Source of the DNA: Mesorhizobium sp. M1D.F.Ca.ET.043.01.1.1
GTDB lineage: Bacteria; Pseudomonadota; Alphaproteobacteria; Rhizobiales; Rhizobiaceae
Direction of reading: 5' to 3'
Assembly: GCF_003952385.1 (NCBI RefSeq)
Contig: NZ_CP034444.1
Span: forward strand, 1,116,001-1,180,000
Length of the DNA stretch: 64,000 nt
Position numbers and translations under genes: made by a program. The notes beneath the pieces were generated by a model. The model did not search any database. It was not told where the DNA came from and saw nothing but the letters and a program-made list of their open reading frames with translations. Positions 9,400-17,423 of the stretch are shown here, one piece after another. Each line of letters begins with the position of its first letter. Position 1 is the first letter of the stretch.

Positions 9400-10536
9400 C
9401 TACTCCGTCGCCGTCACGCCGAGGGAGGCGGCAAAGGCGGTGAATTTTTTTGCCTGCTCGCTATCGGCGCCGAAGGCGGCAACAGCTCGGCCGAGCGCGT
9501 CGCGCGCCTGGTCGGCCTTGCCGAGCACGACATAGGAACGAATGAGCCGCATCCATCCTTCCTCGTCGCGCGGATTTTGCTTCAGCCTGTCGTCGAGGCC
9601 GGCGACCATGGTTTCGATCATCGCCTGCCGGTCCTGCGGCGACATCTGCTGCGCCGCCTCGACCTGACCGGCATCCGGGCCGTTCGCCGGCTTGCCGGCC
9701 GCGACCGCCGGCTCGGCCGTTTCGGCAAGCGCCTGCTGGACGGCGCTGCGCCAGGGCGAATTCGGCGAAAGCTGGCCGAGCATCTTCTGCCAGGCAGCCG
9801 CGGCTTCGGTCTTCCTGCCTTCCTGGGCGAGGCCCATCGCCAGATAGAAGCTTGCCTTGGCATTGGCGGGATCGAGCTTCAAGGCCGCGTCGAAGGCGCC
9901 TTGAGCATCGGCCGTGACGATGCCGCCGGCGGCGTTGGCGATCGCCTCGCCGAGGCCGGCCTGGCGGACGGCGCTGTCGCCGTCGAGGCGGATGGCGTTG
10001 CGATAGGCTGTGACGGCGTCGGTGTAGCGCTGCAGGCGCAGGTAGACAGGCGCCAGCACGTCCCATCCCTTGCCGTCCGAAGGATTGGCGGCGAGATGGG
10101 CCTCGGCGCGCGCGACCAGTTCATCCACCGAGGAATCGGCCGGGTTCTTGGCGAGCCGTTCGGCCAGCGGCTGCGAGGGCAGATCCGGCGAGCCGAGTGT
10201 GCCGTAGAGCCCCCAGCTTACCAGCGGCACCGCCAGCACGGCGGCGGTGGCGACCAGCCTTGCGGCGCGCGAGGGGCGCGGCGCTTCCTTGCCGGGCTGG
10301 CTAGTCGAGCCGAGACGCAGGATGCGGCGGCCGATCTCGGCGCGGGCCTCCTCGGCCTCGCCCGGCTGGATCAAGCCGCGCGCCATGTCGCGATCCAGCT
10401 CCGAAAGCTGGTCGCGATAGACTTCGAGGTCGTGGTCGCCGGCCGCCGACGCACCTTTCGTGCCGCCGGCCAACGGCAAAAGCACCGCCAGGCTGGCGCC
10501 CAGCGTGAGGATTGCGGCTATGACCCAGAACAGCAT
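9400..10536 (-). CDS. ccmI: Cytochrome c biogenesis protein CcmI (CycH)
   Basis: Apocytochrome c chaperone of about 378 residues. Two N-terminal membrane segments (about 1-22 and 90-110) flank a cytoplasmic loop, and a periplasmic C-terminal half holds TPR-like repeats ([40 protein letters not shown]). The ATG at 10536 ([10 protein letters not shown]) has GGAA just upstream and begins the first membrane helix, so it is preferred to an upstream start at 10581. It is the first gene of ccmIEFH and lies downstream of a perfect FNR/FixK-type site at 10618-10631. Confidence 0.93.
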   Translation of the reverse strand: MLFWVIAAILTLGASLAVLLPLAGGTKGASAAGDHDLEVYRDQLSELDRDMARGLIQPGEAEEARAEIGRRILRLGSTSQPGKEAPRPSRAARLVATAAVLAVPLVSWGLYGTLGSPDLPSQPLAERLAKNPADSSVDELVARAEAHLAANPSDGKGWDVLAPVYLRLQRYTDAVTAYRNAIRLDGDSAVRQAGLGEAIANAAGGIVTADAQGAFDAALKLDPANAKASFYLAMGLAQEGRKTEAAAAWQKMLGQLSPNSPWRSAVQQALAETAEPAVAAGKPANGPDAGQVEAAQQMSPQDRQAMIETMVAGLDDRLKQNPRDEEGWMRLIRSYVVLGKADQARDALGRAVAAFGADSEQAKKFTAFAASLGVTATE

Positions 10537-10617
10537 GGCTATTCCAATAAAGGCAGAGCCCTGCCCTGCCAACACAAGCATACTGCGACGCTTTGACGGC
10601 AGACGCGAAGCACGGCC

Positions 10618-10631
10618 TTGATCGATATCAA
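10618..10631. promoter_or_regulatory. FNR/FixK-type binding site upstream of ccmI
   Basis: TTGATCGATATCAA matches the TTGAT-N4-ATCAA consensus exactly and is fully palindromic. It lies 82-95 nt before the ccmI ATG, in the gap after the convergently oriented end of the lipoprotein gene. Oxygen-responsive control of cytochrome c maturation fits the pathway, but promoter elements were not located with confidence. Confidence 0.65.
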
Positions 10632-10650
10632 ATGCCGGCTGTTGCCTGAC

Positions 10651-11088
10651 TTAAGTCAGCGGCGTCCAGCTGCCGTCGGCATTGCGGCAGGCGGTGCCAC
10701 GCGCCGTGACCCCCGCGCCGCTCGTGTAGACGGTGTGGGTGTACTGGCGGCAGTCCTGCGAGCCGACCCGATAAGGCTGGGCGGCAACGACCTCGCCATA
10801 ATGGGTCGAGCTGTCGCCCTTCCACGTCACCTTCTGGCCGCTGGCGTTATATTCCAGCGCCTTGTACTCGGCCTCAAGACCCTTGCGCTTCTCGGCATCG
10901 CTCAGACCCGAACCGATCGAGCCGCCGATGAGCCCGCCATTCATGGCCGCGACGATGCTGGTTCCAACCTTGCCGGCGGCCGGCGGCGTGGCGACGGGCG
11001 TGACCGGCGAGGTCGGACCGCCCCTGCCCAGCGTGGTGCAGCCCGAAACGGCCATCAGGGCGGAAACGAGCGCGACGCGAATCTTCAT
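10651..11088 (-). CDS. 17-kDa surface antigen-like lipoprotein
   Basis: Predicted outer-membrane lipoprotein of 145 residues. A short signal ends in a lipobox (LMAVSGCTT, lipidated Cys17). A Gly-rich glycine-zipper stretch follows (GGLIGGSIGSGL, about 52-63), then a small C-terminal domain with two Cys (DCRQYTHTV and RGTACRNADGSW), as in the Rickettsia 17-kDa antigen / RT0821-like family. The ATG at 11088 is preferred because it opens the signal peptide; the longer in-frame extension upstream encodes only a repetitive tract. The gene shares a perfect palindrome (CTGACTTAAGTCAG, 10646-10659) with its stop codon. Confidence 0.8.
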   Translation of the reverse strand: MKIRVALVSALMAVSGCTTLGRGGPTSPVTPVATPPAAGKVGTSIVAAMNGGLIGGSIGSGLSDAEKRKGLEAEYKALEYNASGQKVTWKGDSSTHYGEVVAAQPYRVGSQDCRQYTHTVYTSGAGVTARGTACRNADGSWTPLT

Positions 11089-11104
11089 GCCAGCAACCGG
11101 TTCT

Positions 11105-11158
11105 CTTGAGCGAAATGGACTTGTTGAGCGAAATGGACTTCTTGAGCGAAATGAACTG
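11105..11158. repeat. Three tandem 18-bp repeats upstream of the lipoprotein gene
   Basis: Unit TTGAGCGAAATGGACTTG, three copies, the last diverged by a few bases. It lies in the 5' leader, 17 nt before the lipoprotein ATG, so copy number could affect expression or ribosome access. Confidence 0.8.
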
Positions 11159-11252
11159 GGGGCCGCGCCGTCCGGGAGGACGGCAAGCCCATAGTGTTGA
11201 TGTTTGTCGGAAATTTGGCTGCAGCCAGCCGCACGCAAATCGATAAAAAACA

Positions 11253-12641
11253 TTACTGAAGGCTCCGCAATCTCACCACCGCCCTCAAGCCGCCCATGCC
11301 TGACCGTTCCAGCGCCAAGGCGCCTCCATACTCGTTGACGAGATCAGCGACAATGGCCAATCCGAGCCCCGTTCCCGGCTTCGTCTCGTCCAGTCTCTTG
11401 CCACGCTTCAACACTTCCCGCGCGCTGTCCTCAGGGATGCCGGGGCCGTCATCCTCTACAACGATTTCGAACAGGTTGGCGCTTCCGGCAACAGCGGCAA
11501 CCGAGACCGCGACGGCGCTCTTTGCCCATTTCATGGCATTGTCGAGCAGATTGCCGAGCAATTCCTCCAGATCCTCGCGCTCGCCGGCAAAGACGATCTC
11601 GGCGGGCGGCGGCGACAGCGTCATCTTCGTCCGCGGGTTGAGCTTTTGCAGCACCCGCACCATGCGCTCGACCAATGGCTTCACCGGCGTGCGGAAGACG
11701 ACGCTGTCGCGCTGGGCGGCGACGCGGGCGCGCTGCAGATAATGGTCCACCTGCTTCTGCATCGAGGCCGCCTGCTCGGCAATGAGCTGGCCCTTGGCAC
11801 CGCCGAGCGCGCGACCCTCGTTGATCAAGACGGCCAGCGGCGTCTTCAGCGAATGGGCGAGGTTGCCGACCTGAGTTCGGGAGCGCTCGACGATGCGCTT
11901 GTTGTTCTCGATCAGCGCGTTGGTCTCACTGGCCAAGGGCTCGATCTCGGCGGGGAAGCGTCCGTCGAGCCGCTGCGCCGTGCCCTCGCGCACCATGGCG
12001 AGCGCATTGCGCACCCGGCGCAAGGGCTGCAGGCCGAGCAGGATGGCGATGGCGTTGATGGCGATCATGCCGACGCCGAACAGCGACAGATAGGTAAGCA
12101 GCCGGCGCTGGAAGCTGCCGATCTCCCGCTCCAGCTCACTGTGGTTGCCCATGACGCGGAAGCGCGCGGCGCGGTTCTTGGCATCGAGCACGAACTCGCT
12201 CTCGAAGACTTCGAGCTCCTCGCCCTTGATGCCCTCGGTCGCGTAGCTGCGCTGGAAATTCGCGTTGAAGGGCACCTCGGCGACGCTTGGCGACAGGATC
12301 GAGGTTGTCATCGAGGAGGAATGGATTTCGCCGTGGACGTCTTCGGATGCCGGCTCGACGGACCAGTACCAGCCGGAATTCGGCTCGGAGAAGCGCAGGT
12401 CGCCAAGGTCGGGCGAGCCGGTGAGCGCGCCGCTGTCGGAAATGCCCACGGAGCCGATCAGGTTGAACAGATGCGCCGAAAGCAGGCTGTCGAAGCCGCG
12501 CTCGCTGGCCTGCCGATAGAGCGTGGTGATGAGGGTGAAGATGACGATGAGCGTCAGGATCGCCCAGACCGTCGAAAAAGCGATGACGCGGAAGGTCAGC
12601 GAGCGCGGCCAGAGCCGCAGCCTTGAAAGCCACGTTCCCAT
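11253..12641 (-). CDS. feuQ: Sensor histidine kinase, FeuQ/PhoQ-like
   Basis: Inner-membrane kinase of 462 residues. TM1 lies at about 16-41, a periplasmic domain of about 140 residues follows, then TM2 at about 181-204, a HAMP-like linker, and the H-box NLAHSLKTPLAVL with His263. The N-box is NLLDNAMKWA, and the G boxes are EDDGPGIPED and GTGLGLAIVADLV. The HSLKTPL box is typical of PhoQ-like kinases. It lies 22 nt downstream of its response regulator gene. The ATG at 12641 was chosen; a start at 12701 would overlap the regulator. The FeuQ name rests on the regulator's resemblance to rhizobial FeuP and on the FeuN-like gene upstream. Confidence 0.72.
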   Translation of the reverse strand: MGTWLSRLRLWPRSLTFRVIAFSTVWAILTLIVIFTLITTLYRQASERGFDSLLSAHLFNLIGSVGISDSGALTGSPDLGDLRFSEPNSGWYWSVEPASEDVHGEIHSSSMTTSILSPSVAEVPFNANFQRSYATEGIKGEELEVFESEFVLDAKNRAARFRVMGNHSELEREIGSFQRRLLTYLSLFGVGMIAINAIAILLGLQPLRRVRNALAMVREGTAQRLDGRFPAEIEPLASETNALIENNKRIVERSRTQVGNLAHSLKTPLAVLINEGRALGGAKGQLIAEQAASMQKQVDHYLQRARVAAQRDSVVFRTPVKPLVERMVRVLQKLNPRTKMTLSPPPAEIVFAGEREDLEELLGNLLDNAMKWAKSAVAVSVAAVAGSANLFEIVVEDDGPGIPEDSAREVLKRGKRLDETKPGTGLGLAIVADLVNEYGGALALERSGMGGLRAVVRLRSLQ

Positions 12642-12663
12642 CGTCGGCTTCAGCGGTTCCGAG

Positions 12664-13329
12664 TCACGCCTCCGGCTCTCGCATGCGATAGCCCATGCCA
12701 CGCACGGTTTCGATCATGTCGATGCCCATCTTCTTGCGAAGCCGGCCGACAAACACCTCGATGGTGTTGGAATCGCGGTCGAAATCCTGGTCGTAGAGAT
12801 GCTCGACCAATTCGGTGCGCGACACCACTTCGCCCATATGGTGCATCAGATAGGCGAGCAGCCGGAACTCGTGCGAGGTGAGCTTCAGCGGCACACCGCT
12901 GACGTCGGCCTTGGAGGCCTTGGTGTCGAGCCTGAGCGGACCGCAGGTGAGTTCGGACGAGGCATGGCCGGCGGCGCGGCGGATCAGCGCCCTCACCCTG
13001 GCCAGCACCTCCTCGATGTGGAACGGCTTGGTGACGTAGTCGTCGGCACCGGCGTCGATGCCGGCCACCTTGTCGCTCCAGCGGTCGCGAGCCGTCAGGA
13101 TCAGCACCGGCATCTTGCGCCCGCCGCGGCGCCAGCGCTCGACGACGCTGATGCCGTCCATCTGCGGCAGGCCGATGTCGAGGACGACGGCGTCGTAAGG
13201 CTCGGTGTCGCCGAGGAAATGCCCCTCCTCGCCGTCATAGGCGCGGTCGACCACATAGCCGGCATCGACCAGCGCGTCCGCCAGCTGCCGGTTGAGATCC
13301 TTGTCATCCTCGACGACGAGCACGCGCAT
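12664..13329 (-). CDS. feuP: Response regulator, FeuP-like (OmpR family)
   Basis: Response regulator of 221 residues. The receiver domain has acidic residues 8-9, phosphoacceptor Asp51 (VVLDIGLPQMDG) and Lys in DDYVTKPF. The winged helix shows LTSHEFRLLAYLMHHMGEVV and NTIEVFVGRLRKKM. In Sinorhizobium FeuP controls cyclic glucan export and symbiosis; my assignment is by recalled sequence resemblance and by the neighbourhood (small secreted protein, then regulator, then PhoQ-like kinase). It starts at the first ATG, with the receiver fold immediately following. Confidence 0.75.
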   Translation of the reverse strand: MRVLVVEDDKDLNRQLADALVDAGYVVDRAYDGEEGHFLGDTEPYDAVVLDIGLPQMDGISVVERWRRGGRKMPVLILTARDRWSDKVAGIDAGADDYVTKPFHIEEVLARVRALIRRAAGHASSELTCGPLRLDTKASKADVSGVPLKLTSHEFRLLAYLMHHMGEVVSRTELVEHLYDQDFDRDSNTIEVFVGRLRKKMGIDMIETVRGMGYRMREPEA

Positions 13330-13392
13330 GGGTTGAAGCCTGTTGTTGCGTAGAGGTATAGGCCGATTCCGCCGGCCAGGGAAACGATGGGC

Positions 13393-13692
13393 TCAGTTCA
13401 GCGGCACCACGATCTCGGAACGGCGCGGACGCTGGCCGTCCTTGCCGGGCACCAGCACGACGATGACGCAGACCTGCTGGCCGCCGCGCGTCGCCTGCGA
13501 GGCCTTGGCGAGCGTGCCGCCATTCTGCGCGGCGACCTGCTGGCCGATCGCGTAGCAATCGCTCGCGGCAAGCACGATCGGCTCGTCGGCCGACGGCTGG
13601 GTGACCGGCACCGCCATCGCCCGCGACGCAAAAAGGGCGGCTGCGGCAAGCATCAGCGTCGCGGCGCGGATATGGGAGCGGAACGTTTTCAT
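13393..13692 (-). CDS. Small secreted protein, FeuN-like candidate modulator of FeuPQ
   Basis: Protein of 99 residues with a clear signal peptide (MKTFRSHIRAATLMLAAAAL, cleavage after AMA at 27). The mature part is about 72 residues, with two Cys (46 and 75) that could form a disulfide. It lies 63 nt upstream of feuP in the same direction. In Sinorhizobium, FeuN is a small periplasmic protein encoded next to feuPQ that restrains FeuQ signalling. The position, size and export signal match that arrangement, but the family link is inferred from context, not from an alignment. The ATG at 13692 is used because it opens the signal peptide. Confidence 0.7.
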   Translation of the reverse strand: MKTFRSHIRAATLMLAAAALFASRAMAVPVTQPSADEPIVLAASDCYAIGQQVAAQNGGTLAKASQATRGGQQVCVIVVLVPGKDGQRPRRSEIVVPLN

Positions 13693-13913
13693 GATCACGG
13701 TTCTAACGCATCGGTGCTGAACGTGAAATGAACGGTGAACGGCCGAAAATCCATGCCCCGCCATGCCCCCATGATATTTGTTCTTGCTGCCCAGGCCCCC
13801 TCCGGCCGTGCCCTGAATTCATAGCCGGAAAAGCACCGGCGCGGCTACGGTTTTCGCGCGCGTGATCGTGCTCTAGTTAGCGCCCGTAAAGAGAGCGACC
13901 ACGGGAGAATGCC

Positions 13914-14300
13914 ATGACGCGCAATGACCTTGCCGACCGCTACAAAGGCTACATCGCCTGCCTCAACGAACAGGACTGGGACAATCTCGGCCGCTTCGTC
14001 GGCGAGGAGGTGCAGTATAACGGCGAGACGATCGGGCTTTCGGGCTACCGCCGGATGCTGGAAGGCGATTTCGAGTCCATTCCCGATCTGCGTTTCAACA
14101 TCGAGCTTCTGGTATCGGAACCGCCGCGCGTGGCGGCCCGACTGCATTTCGACTGCAGGCCCAAGGGCATGCTGTTCGGCCTGCCGGTGAACGGCAAGCG
14201 CGTCTCCTTCGCCGAAAACGTCTTTTATGAATTCCAGGATGGGGGGATAGGCGAAGTCTGGTCGGTCATCGACAAGGCCGCCATCCAGGCTCAGCTTTAG
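13914..14300 (+). CDS. SnoaL-like / ester cyclase family protein
   Basis: Small cytoplasmic protein of 128 residues with the NTF2-like alpha+beta cone fold expected for SnoaL polyketide-cyclase relatives. The N-terminal helix DRYKGYIACLNEQDWDNLGRFV and the later GNGKRV/ENVFYEF type strands fit. GGGAGA lies before the ATG. It stands alone between feuN-like and a DUF3168 gene on the other strand. The substrate is unknown, as these folds are used for many small ligands. Confidence 0.75.
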   Translation: MTRNDLADRYKGYIACLNEQDWDNLGRFVGEEVQYNGETIGLSGYRRMLEGDFESIPDLRFNIELLVSEPPRVAARLHFDCRPKGMLFGLPVNGKRVSFAENVFYEFQDGGIGEVWSVIDKAAIQAQL

Positions 14301-14318
14301 AAAGTTGATCTGCTCCCC

Positions 14319-14726
14319 TCAGGCGCTTTCCTGCGTCAGCGCGCGAAAGCGCAGCAGCCCATGGTGTACCGCCAGATCCTCGTCATAGCGCGCCTCGGCG
14401 AATTCCAGCGACAAGCGTGTCTGGCCACGCGGGCCGATCGAAAGGGCCGCGCCATCTAGGCGCGCCCTGATGCTGTCCATGATAAGACGCGCCTCGGCCT
14501 CGCCTTGCGACTTCGACCAGACATGCAGCGTGATGAGCTGATCATTGTCATTGTCGGCGCCGGTTTCGAGATCGAAGGCGCTGGTGCGGCCGTAGGTCAC
14601 GTTGGGAAAGGCGGCCTTGTCGCTGGCGCGCTCGAGCAAGCCGGCGCCGCCCAGCAGCGCCGACAGCGACGCATCAGTCTTCAGTCGCAGGAACAAGGCC
14701 TGCATCAAATCGCCAGGCGCCGTCAT
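14319..14726 (-). CDS. DUF3168 (phage/GTA tail-completion-like) protein, orphan
   Basis: Protein of 135 residues. The N-terminal ALFLRLKTDASLSALLG region, the central FPNVTYGRTSAFD segment and LHVWSKSQGEAEARLIMDSI are characteristic of DUF3168, a family found in phage and gene-transfer-agent tail gene clusters. No other head, tail or packaging gene is visible nearby; the neighbours are a SnoaL-like gene and a LysR regulator. It may be a relic or a part of a dispersed gene transfer agent. Confidence 0.8.
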   Translation of the reverse strand: MTAPGDLMQALFLRLKTDASLSALLGGAGLLERASDKAAFPNVTYGRTSAFDLETGADNDNDQLITLHVWSKSQGEAEARLIMDSIRARLDGAALSIGPRGQTRLSLEFAEARYDEDLAVHHGLLRFRALTQESA

Positions 14727-14800
14727 CTATCGTCTCCATTCGCCTGACACGCCTTGAACAAACCGCCGGCAGTTTCGCGCGCACCGTAACCGCGTTGCGA

Positions 14801-15742
14801 TCACTTCGCCAGATCGATGGGAGCGGTTCGGGAACCGCTTTCGGCAAGCCGGCGCGGCTCGCCACCGATCAACGCCGCATGGTCCTTGATCACAGCGGTC
14901 ACGAAGCGGATCACGGCGCGTACCGGCGCCTCATTGCCGATCTCGCGGCGACAGACAAGCGAAACCGGGTGACTGCCGAGAATATCGGGCGTGAGCCGCA
15001 CCATACGCGGTTCTGGTTCCGCCAGCATGCAGGGCATCACGGCCAGCCCGGCGCCGCCCAGCGCCGCCGCCAGCATCTCGGTCATCTCGGCCACGCGAAG
15101 AACGATCGTCGCGCCCTCGCCATGGGCTTCGATCCAGCGGGCGCCGGGCACGCCCGCGAGGTTCTCATGGAAGCCGATAATCTCGTGCCCTGATAGGCTT
15201 CGTGGATCGATAGGCATCGGATGGCGGTCGAGATAGGCGCGGGACGCATAGAGCGACCAGCCCGAGACGCAAAGCTTGCGCGCGACCAGCGTTTCATCGG
15301 TCAGGGTGCCGATCCTGACCGCCAGGTCGGCCTCGCCATGGCGCAGGTCGACGGGGCGGCTGCCGCTGGTCAATTCGAGGCCGATGCCGGGACAAGCCTT
15401 GCGGAAAGCCGCCATGCGCTCGGCAAAGATGGGACTGAACCCGGTCGGCAGCGCCAGCCTGACGCGGCGCGTGCCCGGGCGGGCCAGGGCCGTAATCGCC
15501 TCAATGGCGCGTTCCAGATCCTCGCCGAGCGGCAGCAGTCTCCGTCCCAGCGGCGTCACCTCGACGCCTTGCGGCCCGCGCAACACCAGCGAGGCCCCGA
15601 GCGCGGTTTCGAGGGCCGCCAGGCGTCGGCCGATCGTGGTGTGCCGCACGCCCAGCGCGCGCGCCGCGCCCGACAGCGTTCCCGCCCGCGCGGCGGCAAG
15701 GAAGAAGCGCAGATCGTTCCAGTCCGGTTCGCCGATTGTCAT
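14801..15742 (-). CDS. LysR-family transcriptional regulator
   Basis: DNA-binding regulator of 313 residues. The N-terminal winged helix-turn-helix is DLRFFLAAARAGTLSGAARA with LGVRHTTIGRRLAALE, followed by a LysR substrate-binding domain. It is divergent from the methyltransferase and NAD(P)-binding genes at 15874-17420, the usual layout for a LysR regulator and its targets. The ATG at 15742 is used; a GTG at 15745 is directly before it. The inducer is unknown. Confidence 0.9.
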   Translation of the reverse strand: MTIGEPDWNDLRFFLAAARAGTLSGAARALGVRHTTIGRRLAALETALGASLVLRGPQGVEVTPLGRRLLPLGEDLERAIEAITALARPGTRRVRLALPTGFSPIFAERMAAFRKACPGIGLELTSGSRPVDLRHGEADLAVRIGTLTDETLVARKLCVSGWSLYASRAYLDRHPMPIDPRSLSGHEIIGFHENLAGVPGARWIEAHGEGATIVLRVAEMTEMLAAALGGAGLAVMPCMLAEPEPRMVRLTPDILGSHPVSLVCRREIGNEAPVRAVIRFVTAVIKDHAALIGGEPRRLAESGSRTAPIDLAK

Positions 15743-15779
15743 CACCCAAGCATTCTAGACCAACCCGGCGGCGAATGCT

Positions 15780-15795
15780 TGTGCGGTTTTGCACA
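15780..15795. promoter_or_regulatory. Candidate LysR operator in the divergent promoter
   Basis: TGTGC-GGTTTT-GCACA, an inverted repeat fitting the T-N11-A LysR box, lies between the LysR gene and the divergent methyltransferase. A second, wider inverted pair (GCATTC ... GAATGC, 15750-15778) sits closer to the LysR start. Confidence 0.5.
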
Positions 15796-15873
15796 GGCTT
15801 GCGCGAAAATCGCGAATGGCCGGGCGGGGCCGCCCGCGCGAGGATCGGCCGATCCGTATCAAGGAGCAAAGCT

Positions 15874-16767
15874 ATGGACATCGAAGGCCTGCGGGCGGTG
15901 GTGGCGCGGCACGCGGCATCGGTCAATGCGCTCGCGGCGCTCGGCCTTGCGCTGGATTCGCGGCTGCGCGGCACGGCGATGGACGGCGAGACCGCCAGCC
16001 GCACCGAAGCCGTGCTCGGCAGCCTCGGAGTGTCCGACCTGGTCGCCGACGCCAGCGCCGCCGAGCTTCTGCCCGTGCTGGCGGGCATCAAGGTCGATCT
16101 CTTGTCGGGAAGCAGGCTGCTGACGGCGCCTTCCGCCGGCGCGCAGACCATGGAAGCCATCCTAAGACAGGCCCTCGGCGACGTTTCCACCGGCTTTCCG
16201 GCGCTGCTGAAGCGATCGATCGCGCCGCAGCTTGCCGGCCTGCCGGAGAGGCTCGAAACGCCGGGCGCCGCCTTCCTCGATATCGGCGTCGGCGTCGGCG
16301 CGCTGTCGGTGTCGATGCTGCGGGAATGGCCTGGACTGCGGGCCGTCGGCATCGACCCGTCGTCCGAAGCCATCGCCCAGGCGCATGCCAATGTCAGAGC
16401 GGCCGGACTCGCCGACCGCATCGCGCTACACACCGGGCTCGCCCAGGAGGTCACCCTCGATGAGATGTTCGACCTTGCCTTCGTGCCCAGCGCCTTCATT
16501 CCGGAGGCGCATGTCAGGGCGATCGTTCCGCGCTGCCAGGCGGCGCTCAAGGCGGGCGGCTGGTTGCTGCTGGCAATGATCAATCCCAGGCCGGACGCGT
16601 TGGGAGAGGCGCTGGCCGGTTTCCGCACCACGATGTGGGGCGGCACGGTTTTCGAGAAAGGCGCGGCGCAGGCGCTGGTCGAGCATTGCGGCTATGTCGA
16701 CACAAGGCTGCTGTCCGGCCCGGCCGGAGCACCGGTCGCTTTCGTCGCCGGACGCAAGCCGGGCTGA
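15874..16767 (+). CDS. Class I SAM-dependent methyltransferase
   Basis: Protein of 297 residues. The SAM-binding glycine-rich motif AFLDIGVGVGALSVSML lies at about 133-148, with an acidic residue at the end of the next strand (AVGIDPSS). The N-terminal 125 residues look like a helical dimerisation or substrate domain, as in small-molecule O-methyltransferases. AAGGAG precedes the ATG at 15874 by 7 nt, which decides the start against upstream ATGs. The substrate is unknown. It is followed after 20 nt by an NAD(P)-binding protein in the same direction, and its likely regulator is the divergent LysR gene. Confidence 0.85.
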   Translation: MDIEGLRAVVARHAASVNALAALGLALDSRLRGTAMDGETASRTEAVLGSLGVSDLVADASAAELLPVLAGIKVDLLSGSRLLTAPSAGAQTMEAILRQALGDVSTGFPALLKRSIAPQLAGLPERLETPGAAFLDIGVGVGALSVSMLREWPGLRAVGIDPSSEAIAQAHANVRAAGLADRIALHTGLAQEVTLDEMFDLAFVPSAFIPEAHVRAIVPRCQAALKAGGWLLLAMINPRPDALGEALAGFRTTMWGGTVFEKGAAQALVEHCGYVDTRLLSGPAGAPVAFVAGRKPG

Positions 16768-16787
16768 CGACAACCGGGAGGCTGATT

Positions 16788-17420
16788 ATGAGACTGCTGA
16801 TCTTCGGCGCCTCCGGCGCGACGGGGCGCGCCCTCGTCTCGGCGGCGCTGGCGAAAGGCCATATGGTGACCGCTTTCGTCCGCACGCCGGGCAAACTCGC
16901 CATCAGCCACGAACATCTCAGCTTGCTCGTCGGCGACGTCGCCGACCGCCAGGCGGTGGAAGGTGCCATTGCCGGCCACGACGCGGTGTTGAGCTGTCTC
17001 GGCGTCGGCGTGCCGCTGAAGCACGATGCGGCGGTGATCGCTGGCATCGGCTTCATGATCGAGGCAATGCAGCGGAGCGGGCCCGCCCGGCTCATCTACC
17101 TGTCCTTCCTGGGCGTCCGCGACAGTCGCCGGCAACTTGGGCCGCTGCTCGGCGGCATCATCGTGCCGCTGGTGCTGCGCCATGAGGTGGCGGATCACGA
17201 AGCCAAAGAAGGGCTCATCGCGCAGTCCGGGATCGACTGGACCATCGTGCGGCCGCCCAGGCTCGGCAACGGTCCGGCAACCGGCACGTTCCGCCATGGC
17301 GACGGCATCCAGGCCAGATCGCTGCTGCCAACGCTGTCGCGCGCCGACGTGGCCGCCTTCATGCTCGATCAGGTCGGCGACGCCACATATTCGCGCAAGG
17401 CGGTCGCCCTGTTGCCTTGA
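16788..17420 (+). CDS. NAD(P)-binding Rossmann-fold protein (atypical SDR / NmrA-like)
   Basis: Protein of 210 residues beginning with a dinucleotide-binding motif (LLIFGASGATGRAL, GxxGxxG at 7-13). The NAD(P)H-binding domain SSIDWTIVRPPRL-type segment is visible as SGIDWTIVRPPRLGNG. It lacks the classical YxxxK SDR pair, as usual for this atypical subfamily. GGGAGG precedes the ATG. It probably forms a two-gene operon with the methyltransferase. Confidence 0.85.
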   Translation: MRLLIFGASGATGRALVSAALAKGHMVTAFVRTPGKLAISHEHLSLLVGDVADRQAVEGAIAGHDAVLSCLGVGVPLKHDAAVIAGIGFMIEAMQRSGPARLIYLSFLGVRDSRRQLGPLLGGIIVPLVLRHEVADHEAKEGLIAQSGIDWTIVRPPRLGNGPATGTFRHGDGIQARSLLPTLSRADVAAFMLDQVGDATYSRKAVALLP

Positions 17421-17423
17421 TGT

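Noticed and set aside
13840..13876. Possible partial copy of the GAAAACCGG...ATCATGCTCTAG repeat upstream of the SnoaL-like gene
   Set aside because: Only the last bases (ATCGTGCTCTAG) fit; too short and diverged to call as an element.
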